A stretch of DNA of 5,767 bases from Elusimicrobiota bacterium (GCA_031259485.1 JAIRLH010000065.1:1-5767); one strand, 5' to 3'. Shown: positions 1-5,767, counted from the stretch's first letter. The notes: generated from the letters alone by a model not told the origin. Translations and numbers: made by a program.

Positions 1-2461
1 TAGTGTCTAAATTTGCTTTATAATTTGCCACAGTTTCGCCGAATGCTCCGCCGCTGACTTTGGCGAAGCCCTCTTCTGTATAACCGGTCACCTTCAGTTC
101 TTCGCCGAATGTAGGGTTAGAGTTTTTGACTTTTTTTATTCTAATCTCTCTAAAATACACTTTTGGATTTTTAAATAAATCTTTTGTATTTTTGGCAATT
201 TTTTTGTGGATCAAAGCAAATCGATGTAGTCTTTTATATGTTCCCGCAAGTTCGGGTATTGTCTTTAAGGCTTTTAAAGACTTTGCCGTATACAAGACTT
301 TGCTTATTGTCCCGATTAATTTTACCCCTTTATATAAAGAGTTTAATGCTTTCGCTAAAGAGATGAATAGAGCTGGCAAAGTACAGAAGCTCCATATAGT
401 AAGAGCTACATTTAAAGAAATGATCATAATTTTAACAGCCGCTTTGTTTAATTCGCTATCTAACCTATCTTTGTACCTTTTGGTATGTTTGGAATACATT
501 TCAAACCAATTCGTATCGCCGCCGTTTTTCATATAGAAATGATAAAGTTTTGCGTCAAGCGCGCGTTTGTAGTCAGCAGGCAAATCTATCATTGATGAAT
601 TAAATAAAATAATTGACAGAGATATAGAAGCATCCCCGTATTTTTGAAACATTACAGACATAGGATTTTCCGGATGATCTTCGAAAATCTCAATCATAGT
701 TGGAGTATAGTTGTAGTGTGCCCTAGGATAATAATGCTTTTTTCCGAAATAGCCTTCAAGCAAAGAACTCTCATCCTTATTGCGGTTTTGTACAACTATA
801 TTTTTTAAAGGCACTGTTTCTTTTCCGTATGTTTCCAACACTTTATGCAAATTTGAAACTCCTTCCAATTCAGAGTTGCCATTTACATAATCCGGAGTTG
901 TTGTTCCGCCGCCTAAAAGCATGCCGACAAATAAAGGGGCTATTGTTTTGATAACAACTTTTGTTTTAAGGGAGTCAACTTCTCCTTGAAGAAATATATT
1001 TGCCAATCTTTCCGCCACAAATTTTTTGGATGCGGCGTTTCCTTGTGCATTTTCAGTATCTTTGGCATCTTGAGCGATTAAACACCCTATGTCTTCCCAA
1101 ATGTTTCCGCGAGCCGCACTGTCAGGATAGAAATCCACATTTATGCCACAGTAAGAAAGTTTCTTTTTTTTCCCATCACTATCAATAGCAATCGGATAGT
1201 CGCCATGTTGAGACACTGATCCTAAATAATATTTTAAATACGAAGCGCCTGCATCAACAATACTTGTGCCATCATATTCTTCATTTATTTCAGCTTGTTC
1301 CTGTTGACTTATAAAATTAAAAAGCATTTCATGCCTTTTCGTACCGAGTAAAAATGAAACCACTGGGCCCAATAATATGGGAGCATACGGCGTTTTGACA
1401 TACTTACTCATAAACTCTGTGATTTCTTGGATGTTTTCTTCATCCGATATAATGCTCAAGGCATAAATTTTATCTATAGTGTCCGCGCAGATTTTTTGGT
1501 CAAATTTACTCTTTTCCACATGAACAGAGGTTATCATTCCAGTCCTAGAATTAATGTAGCTCTTTTCAACAAAATATTTCTTTTCGCAACCATTGTTTTT
1601 TATATATTCTTTGTAGTTGGCTATCAATATGTTTCTGTAATTTTTTGCTTCAAACAAATCTTTCCTGATATTTTCAATAGCGTAAAAAAACAGAGCGGTA
1701 TTTTCCGCCACTCTTTTAATATCCGGGTCGATTGGATATTGCAGATAGAAATCTCTTAAAAGAATACCGACCGCTTTAATAGACTCTTCTTCCTGCCGAT
1801 GATATTCCTTCAGCGCGTTATCGTATTCTGCGCTGTATTGTTCATAATCCGCGGGGATAGTTCCTAATGCTTCCTTTTTCCATTCTTCCAGTTCTATCCG
1901 GCTTTGCAGCGTTCGGCTTTGCCACGGCTTTTGCCGCGCTTCGGGATTAACTATTGAGTTGTATCTTTCAAAATTGTCTATACTATCTAACTCTTCCAGA
2001 GTTTTTTTGTATTCCTGATTTATGTGGGCAACTCCCATTCTTTTAAAATCTGCGAACGTCATTTTATCTGGAATATCAGACTTTTCGTTTTTCTCATCGC
2101 TTTCATTTTTCGGCATGAAAAGTTCTTCAATTTCAAGAACTTGTTTTTTTGCGTCATTTTTTGCGTCATTATATTGTTTTCCCGCATTTACTCGATCATT
2201 TACATACTGAAGAAAGTTAGCAATTTGATTAGAACTCTTTTGCACATCAAATTTCTGATTTCCCAAATAATCACTTTTGGAGAATTCCTCGGTCAGATAT
2301 TTGTCGGCGGGCTGTCTTTTTGCCGGCGGCTTAGCCGAGACGCTCTGGGCATAGGCCGGCGCGGTTGAAGTAAAAAAAACAGCGGCTGCCAAAAATAAAG
2401 CAACCGCTTTGGTAAAATTGATCTTTGATATTATGCGCCTACAAGACATTTGCCTGAACAT
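1..2461 (-). CDS. Large secreted protein of unknown function, C-terminus cut off by the window edge
   Basis: I translated this frame by eye; it stays open for 820 codons from ATG at 2461 to base 1, with no stop, so the C-terminus lies beyond the left edge. The start is supported by AAGGA at 2473-2477 (11 nt spacer) and by the Sec signal peptide it yields: basic n-region (R8, R9, K13, K18), hydrophobic core about residues 19-33, and an AYA|Q cleavage site after residue 38. The mature protein begins with a Lys/Glu-rich, probably helical part (about 50-260). Four cysteines sit as two spaced pairs (C292/C325, C438/C460), possible disulfides in an exported protein. Short apolar stretches lie near 361-374 and 508-519, and a long one at about 678-723 could be one or two membrane helices. 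The last visible 40 residues (FGEELKVTGYTEEGFAKVSGG) look beta-rich. I recognise no family or catalytic motif. The coding DNA is AT-rich in the middle and near 52% GC at both ends. The long intact frame makes it very likely a real gene; its function is unknown. Confidence 0.85.
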   Translation of the reverse strand, partial: MFRQMSCRRIISKINFTKAVALFLAAAVFFTSTAPAYAQSVSAKPPAKRQPADKYLTEEFSKSDYLGNQKFDVQKSSNQIANFLQYVNDRVNAGKQYNDAKNDAKKQVLEIEELFMPKNESDEKNEKSDIPDKMTFADFKRMGVAHINQEYKKTLEELDSIDNFERYNSIVNPEARQKPWQSRTLQSRIELEEWKKEALGTIPADYEQYSAEYDNALKEYHRQEEESIKAVGILLRDFYLQYPIDPDIKRVAENTALFFYAIENIRKDLFEAKNYRNILIANYKEYIKNNGCEKKYFVEKSYINSRTGMITSVHVEKSKFDQKICADTIDKIYALSIISDEENIQEITEFMSKYVKTPYAPILLGPVVSFLLGTKRHEMLFNFISQQEQAEINEEYDGTSIVDAGASYLKYYLGSVSQHGDYPIAIDSDGKKKKLSYCGINVDFYPDSAARGNIWEDIGCLIAQDAKDTENAQGNAASKKFVAERLANIFLQGEVDSLKTKVVIKTIAPLFVGMLLGGGTTTPDYVNGNSELEGVSNLHKVLETYGKETVPLKNIVVQNRNKDESSLLEGYFGKKHYYPRAHYNYTPTMIEIFEDHPENPMSVMFQKYGDASISLSIILFNSSMIDLPADYKRALDAKLYHFYMKNGGDTNWFEMYSKHTKRYKDRLDSELNKAAVKIMIISLNVALTIWSFCTLPALFISLAKALNSLYKGVKLIGTISKVLYTAKSLKALKTIPELAGTYKRLHRFALIHKKIAKNTKDLFKNPKVYFREIRIKKVKNSNPTFGEELKVTGYTEEGFAKVSGGAFGETVANYKANLDT
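1899..1945. repeat. GC-rich repeat island inside the large secreted-protein gene
   Basis: Three copies of CGGCTTTGC or CGGCTTTTGC lie at 1899-1907, 1914-1922 and 1925-1934. Adjacent bases form small hairpins, such as CGGC-TTTT-GCCG at 1925-1936 counted with its complement. The island stands out from the AT-rich coding DNA around it. In the minus-strand gene it stays in frame and codes for a Arg/Gln-rich stretch (roughly NPEARQKPWQSRTLQSR, residues about 170-187). It may be a short palindromic element inserted into the coding sequence, comparable in principle to the palindromic elements known within Rickettsia genes; that comparison is inference. Confidence 0.5.
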
Positions 2462-2472
2462 AGGAGCCCCCG

Positions 2473-2477
2473 TCCTT
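2473..2477 (-). promoter_or_regulatory. Ribosome-binding site of the large secreted-protein gene
   Basis: On the minus strand AAGGA precedes the ATG at 2461 by 11 nt. It is 23 nt from the next in-frame ATG at 2449, so it favours the upstream start. I found no convincing -35/-10 pair farther upstream, although TTGACC (2544-2539) and TATTAA (2517-2512) are present with a spacing of 21 bp, which is too long. Confidence 0.5.
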
Positions 2478-2537
2478 TTATAATTTAAAAAATGCTTTCT
2501 CTACCTTTATTTTAATACACGGAATCAAATTATGGAA

Positions 2538-2582
2538 GGGTCAAAAGGCCCAGATTTACTCCGCTATTTGGACCCAGATTAA
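2538..2582. repeat. Paired CCCAGATT repeats, possible relic of an insertion-sequence end
   Basis: CCCAGATT occurs at 2549-2556 and again at 2573-2580, exactly 24 bp apart, each preceded by GG or GGA. GGGTC at 2538-2542 and GACCC at 2571-2575 also form an inverted pair. Multiple internal repeats of about 20-25 bp spacing with GGGTC/GACCC-like cores are typical of IS21-family ends, and the CTCCGCTATTTGG linker between the copies fits that style. No transposase gene is present in the window, so at most this is a solitary degenerate end. Alternatively it is an operator for the gene starting at 2461. Confidence 0.3.
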
Positions 2583-2610
2583 TATAACTATAATCAATTA
2601 ATATATAATC

Positions 2611-2648
2611 AAAAAATATCCCCCTCGCGGAAACGGCGCGGAGGGGGG
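2611..2648 (-). terminator. Rho-independent terminator of the small secreted-protein gene
   Basis: CCCCCTCGCG at 2620-2629 pairs with CGCGGAGGGGG at 2637-2647, with one bulged base and a loop of seven (GAAACGG). Read on the minus strand, the stem is followed by GATATTTTTT, because six A residues lie at 2611-2616 on the plus strand. It lies about 27 bp past the stop codon of the 2675-3058 gene and separates that gene from the large gene downstream, so the two are probably transcribed separately. Confidence 0.8.
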
Positions 2649-2674
2649 GATTCAGTCAACCGGTTAATAGATAA

Positions 2675-3058
2675 TTATTTTTTGTTTTTGTCTTTATCTT
2701 TATTCTGATTGTTCTGGTTATTCCTGATGCTTTTCAGCTTGTCTTGTATGTCTTTGCTTTTTTTGGCGAAATCTTCCTGCGCGGCCTTCTCTGTGGCCGT
2801 AGCTTTAGCTTCGGGAGCGGCACCGCCCGCTGTAGGCTTGGCGGCATTGGTGGACTGCGCGGCGGTTGCCGTTGGGCCTGAGACGCTAGCCTGCTGCGTG
2901 GCGCCGCCGGATATTAGTTTGCCCTTGCTGTCAACCACTATGGCGGTTTTCCCACCGACAATTTTGCCGTCTGTAGTCTTGGCGGAATCCGCTATTTTAT
3001 AGGCGTGCGCGCCGCCGGCAAAAAGCGCGAAGGCAAAAAATAAGATAAGTTTTTTCAT
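2675..3058 (-). CDS. Small Ala-rich secreted protein, unknown function
   Basis: This encodes 127 residues. The start is secured by AGGAGG at 3065-3070, 6 nt before the ATG. Residues 1-19 form a textbook Sec signal peptide (MKK, apolar core LILFFAFALF, cleavage at AHA|Y), with no lipobox cysteine, so the product should be periplasmic or secreted. The first mature part, residues about 20-50, contains two similar short motifs, DGKIVGG and KGKLISGG, suggestive of a small beta-rich unit. Residues about 50-95 are low-complexity Ala/Thr/Pro. A charged segment (about 92-112) looks helical, and the tail is rich in Asn, Gln, Lys and Asp (NNQNNQNKDKDKNKK). I recognise no family. It is transcribed divergently from the OmpA-like lipoprotein and has its own strong terminator. 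The good ribosome-binding site, signal peptide and terminator make it a real gene; a role in the envelope is inferred only. Confidence 0.85.
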   Translation of the reverse strand: MKKLILFFAFALFAGGAHAYKIADSAKTTDGKIVGGKTAIVVDSKGKLISGGATQQASVSGPTATAAQSTNAAKPTAGGAAPEAKATATEKAAQEDFAKKSKDIQDKLKSIRNNQNNQNKDKDKNKK

Positions 3059-3153
3059 TGTTATCCTCCTTTTTTAATATAATACAAAATTGCGGATAAA
3101 AAATGTAAAATATTTGTGTAGAAATTCAAATCCTAAAAAGGAGCAGCAGAAAA
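3059..3153. promoter_or_regulatory. Divergent promoter region between the secreted protein and the OmpA-like lipoprotein
   Basis: These 95 bases separate two divergent starts and must contain both promoters unless transcripts enter from elsewhere. On the plus strand an exact TATAAT lies at 3078-3083, but the hexamer 17 bp upstream (TCATTG) is a poor -35 box. TAAAAT at 3106-3111 is a second -10 candidate. On the minus strand TTTACA at 3109-3104 is a possible -35 box, with TATTAT 19 bp on. The AT-rich stretch and close spacing make shared regulation of the two envelope genes plausible. Individual boxes are uncertain. Confidence 0.45.
3137..3143 (+). promoter_or_regulatory. Ribosome-binding site of the OmpA-like lipoprotein gene
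   Basis: AAAGGAG lies 10 nt before the ATG at 3154. It fixes the start that gives a complete lipoprotein signal peptide. Confidence 0.75.
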
Positions 3154-3807
3154 ATGAAAAAGACCTTACTGGTATCACTGCTTTCGGCCGCCGTAGCATT
3201 GACGGCCTGCACGTCGCCCGGGGCAAAAACCGCCATCGGCGCGGGCGCGGGCGCGGTTGTGGGCGCCGTGGGAGGCGCGATAATCGCGCATAACACCGGC
3301 GGAAAATCTTCCACAGGTGCGATTGTGGGCGGCCTTGCCGGCGCGACGGCGGGCGGCGTGATCGGCAATTATTATGACAAGCAGGCCAAGGAACTCGCCG
3401 CTATTGCCGACGTAATTAAGACCGAAAACGGCATTGAAATCAAACTCAAAGGCGATATTTTGTTTGAAAGCGGCAAATATAACCTTTCCGTTGAGGCGCA
3501 GCAGCTTTTGAAAAATCTCTCACGCGTTATGAAAAAATATCCCGCCAATATCATAGTCGTGCAGGGGCATACGGATTCCACGGGCAGCGCGGCGACGAAC
3601 AAGACTTTGTCCGTCAACCGCGCAAAGGCCGTGTATGATTATATTATCGCCAACGGCGTAAATCCAAAGGGCAATTCCGCTTACGAAGGCTTCGGCGCGA
3701 CGAAACCTGTGGCCGACAACGGCTCTGCCGCGGGCCGCGCGGCCAACCGCAGAGTCGAGCTTAAGATAAGCACCAATAAAGACTTAATCGCCCAATACGG
3801 CGGGTAG
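3154..3807 (+). CDS. OmpA-family lipoprotein with glycine zipper, YiaD-like
   Basis: This is a complete gene of 217 residues. Residues 1-19 are a lipoprotein signal peptide with lipobox LTAC; C19 would be acylated. The next residues are Thr and Ser rather than Asp, which in proteobacteria would send it to the outer membrane. Residues 23-74 are a Gly/Ala-rich glycine-zipper segment in two blocks (about 28-45 and 54-72), ending in GNYYDKQ. Residues about 95-206 form an OmpA C-terminal domain. Its hallmarks are GDILFESG (100-107), GHTDSTGS (138-145), LSVNRAKAV (152-160), EGFGATKP (178-185) and GRAANRRVEL (194-203). D141 and R156 match the Asp and Arg, 15 residues apart, that bind the diaminopimelate of peptidoglycan in OmpA. 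The order lipobox, glycine zipper, OmpA domain is that of E. coli YiaD. The likely role is a tether between outer membrane and cell wall. It is a single-gene unit with its own ribosome-binding site and strong terminator. Confidence 0.93.
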   Translation: MKKTLLVSLLSAAVALTACTSPGAKTAIGAGAGAVVGAVGGAIIAHNTGGKSSTGAIVGGLAGATAGGVIGNYYDKQAKELAAIADVIKTENGIEIKLKGDILFESGKYNLSVEAQQLLKNLSRVMKKYPANIIVVQGHTDSTGSAATNKTLSVNRAKAVYDYIIANGVNPKGNSAYEGFGATKPVADNGSAAGRAANRRVELKISTNKDLIAQYGG

Positions 3808-3829
3808 GTTTTTTAATAAGTTCGGACAG

Positions 3830-3868
3830 AAAATCGGCGGACGCTGAACATGCGTCCGCCGATTTTTT
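3830..3868 (+). terminator. Rho-independent terminator of the OmpA-like lipoprotein gene
   Basis: AAATCGGCGGACGC at 3831-3844 pairs perfectly with GCGTCCGCCGATTT at 3852-3865, extended by A3830-T3866. The loop is TGAACAT, and the 3' arm runs into six T residues (3863-3868). It starts 23 bp after the stop codon. On the minus strand the trailing T run is shorter (ATTTTCTG), so its main use should be for the plus-strand gene. Confidence 0.92.
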
Positions 3869-3929
3869 GTCAAAAAATTTGACCCGTTTGGAGGAAGCGG
3901 CACGGAGTGCCGTAATTGTGATTTCAGTC

Positions 3930-3957
3930 GTCATACCTGAATATTTCTATCGGGTAT
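3930..3957. repeat. Palindromic repeat unit of GTCATACC type
   Basis: GTCATACCTG at 3930-3939 is followed by CGGGTAT at 3951-3957. ATACCTG and CGGGTAT pair with one G-T mismatch around an 11-nt spacer. The opening GTCAT and arm layout resemble the unit at 4029-4058, so it may be a diverged copy of the same element. Confidence 0.45.
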
Positions 3958-3967
3958 CCGGTCTTTT

Positions 3968-3993
3968 GTCATACCCTCGGGCTCTCCAAGGGG
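3968..3993. repeat. Second GTCATACC repeat with imperfect hairpin
   Basis: GTCATACCC begins at 3968. CCCTCGG at 3974-3980 pairs with CCAAGGG at 3986-3992 around loop GCTCT, with one mismatch. It starts 38 bp after the first unit with the same opening motif. Confidence 0.4.
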
Positions 3994-4028
3994 ACAAAGT
4001 AGGGAGCATTCCTGCGAATTTCTTCTCT

Positions 4029-4058
4029 GTCATTCCCGCAGAGTAGTTGGGCGGGAAT
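4029..4058. repeat. Palindromic repeat with ATTCCCGC arms
   Basis: ATTCCCGC at 4032-4039 and GCGGGAAT at 4051-4058 are perfect 8-bp inverted arms around an 11-nt spacer, preceded by TGTC. Short intergenic elements with GTCATTCCCGC...GCGGGAAT arms are common, dispersed repeats in many bacterial genomes (neisserial dRS3 has similar arms). One copy in one window cannot show dispersal, so this is inference from form. Confidence 0.5.
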
Positions 4059-4093
4059 CTGAGAAAGAAGAGATGCCCTCCAATAATGCAAGA

Positions 4094-4116
4094 CCCTCTC
4101 CCATAACGGGAGAGGG
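4094..4116. repeat. Palindrome CCCTCTCCC / GGGAGAGGG downstream of hppA
   Basis: CCCTCTCCC at 4094-4102 pairs perfectly with GGGAGAGGG at 4108-4116 around loop ATAAC. It lies 32 bp past the hppA stop on the minus strand. There the stem is followed by TCTTGCATT, a poor T tract, so it is at best a weak terminator. It could also protect the hppA mRNA 3' end. Sequences of this form are frequent as dispersed intergenic repeats. Confidence 0.55.
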
Positions 4117-4148
4117 GAAAACCATGTTAGAGGCAAAACAATTACTGC

Positions 4149-5767
4149 TTACTGCCCTATTGGTTTTTTGCTTTTGACTATAACCCAGCTCAGCACCGCC
4201 AGCATTGCTATCACGGCGCACCAGCCGGCCGCGCCGAGTTTGGTGTATTCATTATTGTAAGTGACGATTATCGGCGCTACTATTACCGACACCAAATTAA
4301 CCACCTTAATCATGGGATTAAGCGCGGGGCCGGCGGTGTCTTTAAGGGGGTCCCCCACAGTGTCGCCCACGACGCCCGCTTTATGGCGTTCGCTGCCTTT
4401 GCCGGTATTGGCGGCGGGGTTAGACGGCTCATCCTCAATCAGTTTTTTGGCATTATCCCACGCGCCGCCCGCGTTGGACATAAAGACCGCCAAAAGCTGT
4501 CCGCTTACGATGATGCCCGCCAAAAAGCCGCCCAGCGCCTCAACGCCCAGCGCGAGGCCCACCAGCACGGGCGAAATTATGCCCAGCAACGCAAGAATAA
4601 TAAGCTCCTTCTGCGCGGCGGTTGTGGAAATTGCAACCGCGCGGCCGTAATCGGGCTTGGCCTTGCCTTCCAGTATGCCGCCTTTAAATTGGCGGCGTAC
4701 TTCCTCGACTATCAGCGATGCCGCCCTGCGCACCGCGTTAATCGCGAAGGAAGAAAACAGCCACGGCACGCTCGCGCCTATCAGCATGCCCACGAACACG
4801 ACGGGATTGGATACCACTATGCCTATATCCTTAAGCAGGTGCAGGGCTTGGTTAAGGCCTTGCTGCGCCCAGGTTTCGTTAAGCGCGGCCTGCACATTGC
4901 TCACGTCAACCATATAAGAGCCGAACAGCGAAACCGCCGCTATAACGGCCGAGCCTATCGCCACGCCTTTGGTTATGGCTTTGGTGGTATTGCCCACGCC
5001 ATCCAAATCGGCCATAATCTGACGGGCTTTTTTTGTCTCCTCGTCGATTTTGCCGTGCCAGGACATCTCGCCCACGCCGTTGGCGTTATCGGCAATCGGG
5101 CCGAAGGAATCCATAGCCACGTTATTGCCCGTAAGCGTCAGCATGCCTATGCCCGTCATGGCCACGCCGTAGAGTATATAATTGACTTTCTGTACCGCGC
5201 TTACGCCTTCCATGGAGCCGAAAATCAGCACGGAACTGAAAATGGTCAAAGCAATCACGAGTATTGACCAGACCGAAGATTCCAGCCCGACGGCCAGCCC
5301 GCTTATAATAGTGGTGGCGGAGCCGGTGTCCGTTGATTTTTTAACCTCCAGCACGGGCGCGCCCGTGGTACCGGTAAAATACTCGGTAATGCGGTCAATG
5401 GCCATGGCTAAAAGTACGCCTATGGAAACCGCAGCAAAAGGCCGCCACCAGCCGCCCGGAATATTCTTGAGGTAAAAATACGCCAGCACCGCAAACATCG
5501 CTATAGATATCGCCGCGGAAGTCATATACCCTCGGAATATGGCTTTCATTGCGTCGCCGCGGCCGCCGCGGTCATCGACCGCATAAGTGCCTATGATGGA
5601 ACACAAAACGCCGATGCCGCGCACGAGGAGGGGGTAAACTATCCATTCATAATGCCCCGTCAGATGCCACAAAGCAAGCCCCAGGATAAGGCCCGACACT
5701 ATGGTGACTTCGTAAGATTCAAAAATATCGGCGGCCATGCCGGCGCAGTCGCCCACGTTGTCGCCCA
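4149..5767 (-). CDS. hppA: Membrane-bound proton-translocating pyrophosphatase, K+-independent type; N-terminus beyond the window
   Basis: This integral inner-membrane enzyme hydrolyses pyrophosphate to phosphate and couples this to ion pumping. The window holds about 539 codons ending at TAA 4149-4151. The frame is open to the right edge, so roughly 200 N-terminal residues are missing, including the first DVGAD-type substrate motif; the apparent GTG start at 5756 is internal. The fragment opens with the signature GDNVGDCAGMAADIFESYEV, part of the pyrophosphate/Mg2+ site. Further family motifs follow: RITEYFTGT, SGLAVGLES, GPIADNANGVGEM, DLDGVGNTTKAITKG, GGAWDNAKKLIE and GKGSERHKAGVVGDTVGDPLKDTAGPALN, the second half of the active site. 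Many apolar helices separate them. Lys in GNTTKA (4980-4982) and Thr in ITKG (4971-4973) are the residues that replace the K+ site in K+-independent H+-PPases; K+-dependent enzymes, including Na+ pumps, have Ala at the Lys position. The gene is GC-rich (60% in one sampled line) and shows no frameshift. The identity is essentially certain. Confidence 0.97.
   Translation of the reverse strand, partial: GDNVGDCAGMAADIFESYEVTIVSGLILGLALWHLTGHYEWIVYPLLVRGIGVLCSIIGTYAVDDRGGRGDAMKAIFRGYMTSAAISIAMFAVLAYFYLKNIPGGWWRPFAAVSIGVLLAMAIDRITEYFTGTTGAPVLEVKKSTDTGSATTIISGLAVGLESSVWSILVIALTIFSSVLIFGSMEGVSAVQKVNYILYGVAMTGIGMLTLTGNNVAMDSFGPIADNANGVGEMSWHGKIDEETKKARQIMADLDGVGNTTKAITKGVAIGSAVIAAVSLFGSYMVDVSNVQAALNETWAQQGLNQALHLLKDIGIVVSNPVVFVGMLIGASVPWLFSSFAINAVRRAASLIVEEVRRQFKGGILEGKAKPDYGRAVAISTTAAQKELIILALLGIISPVLVGLALGVEALGGFLAGIIVSGQLLAVFMSNAGGAWDNAKKLIEDEPSNPAANTGKGSERHKAGVVGDTVGDPLKDTAGPALNPMIKVVNLVSVIVAPIIVTYNNEYTKLGAAGWCAVIAMLAVLSWVIVKSKKPIGQ

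Larger units (their letters stand above)
2462..2674. other. Intergenic region between two minus-strand genes
   Basis: This AT-rich 213-base gap holds the leader of the large gene, the paired CCCAGATT repeats and the terminator of the small secreted-protein gene. I saw no small open frame with a ribosome-binding site in it. Bases 2581-2610 consist almost entirely of A and T and could act as an upstream promoter element. Confidence 0.6.
3869..4148. other. Non-coding gap between convergent genes, rich in palindromes
   Basis: The lipoprotein gene and hppA converge here. I see no credible gene. The gap contains a small palindrome GTCAAA-AAA-TTTGAC at 3869-3883, a hairpin CGGCAC-GGA-GTGCCG at 3898-3912, and four longer inverted repeats listed separately. 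An open stretch of 63 codons on the minus strand (4030-4221) overlaps hppA and these repeats and has no recognisable signal. Confidence 0.7.

Noticed and set aside
126..2368. Several plus-strand open stretches of 60-136 codons (for example 126-536, 1427-1759, 2024-2368)
   Set aside because: They lie opposite the continuous minus-strand reading frame, lack ribosome-binding sites and have compositions typical of reverse-frame translation.
2422..2461. Twin-arginine export signal suggested by CRRIIS in the large protein
   Set aside because: The residues around the two arginines do not fit S-R-R-x-F-L-K, and the strongly apolar core plus AYA cleavage site fit an ordinary Sec signal.
3090..3293. 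Plus-strand frame of 67 codons starting before the lipoprotein gene
   Set aside because: It overlaps the lipoprotein gene in another frame, begins at a TTG without a ribosome-binding site, and gives an Arg/Gly-rich artefact.
4094..4116. Rho-independent terminator for hppA
   Set aside because: The stem is good, but no T run follows on the minus strand, so I list it as a palindrome rather than a terminator.
4030..4221. Minus-strand frame of 63 codons at the hppA 3' end
   Set aside because: It overlaps the end of hppA out of frame and then runs through palindromic repeats; no ribosome-binding site or recognisable sequence.
4261..5475. Plus-strand open stretches opposite hppA, the longest 294 codons (4383-5267)
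   Set aside because: hppA is unmistakable on the minus strand; long antisense frames are expected in GC-rich coding DNA, and the translation shows no family motifs.
1..5767. CRISPR array, tRNA or rRNA genes
   Set aside because: No regularly spaced direct repeats with unique spacers, and no cloverleaf or rRNA-like segment was seen on either strand.

Overview
The window looks like chromosomal DNA of a diderm (Gram-negative-type) bacterium. It encodes a lipoprotein with an OmpA-type peptidoglycan-binding domain and two proteins with Sec signal peptides. Ribosome-binding sites are purine-rich (AAAGGAG, AGGAGG), and two strong rho-independent terminators are visible. I cannot fix the phylum. A lineage such as Elusimicrobiota would fit the mix of moderate GC content, a K+-independent pyrophosphatase and unrecognised secreted proteins, but that is a weak guess.

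Layout from left to right: (1) Positions 1-2461, minus strand: one uninterrupted reading frame of at least 820 codons that runs off the left edge. It has a clear signal peptide, but I recognise no family. Its middle is AT-rich (37% GC in one sampled 60-base line), while both ends are near 52%. It also holds a small GC-rich island of repeated CGGCTTTGC units. (2) 2462-2674: AT-rich intergenic DNA with a pair of CCCAGATT repeats 24 bp apart, possibly the relic of an insertion-sequence end, and the terminator of the next gene. (3) 2675-3058, minus: a small Ala-rich secreted protein of unknown function. (4) 3059-3153: divergent promoter region. (5) 3154-3807, plus: a YiaD-like OmpA-family lipoprotein followed by a 14-15 bp stem terminator. 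(6) 3869-4148: non-coding DNA packed with short palindromes, several beginning GTCATnCC. (7) 4149-5767, minus: the C-terminal three quarters of the proton-pumping membrane pyrophosphatase HppA, entering from the right edge. Its GNTTKA motif marks it as the K+-independent type.

The genes do not form an obvious operon. HppA is an inner-membrane energy-conserving pump. The OmpA-like lipoprotein and the small divergent secreted protein both act in the envelope and share one short intergenic region, so they may be co-regulated. The large protein is exported and may be surface-bound or secreted. No RNA genes, CRISPR array or intact mobile element was seen. The most unusual items are the large unrecognised mosaic secreted protein, the repeat island inside it, and the cluster of palindromic repeats.
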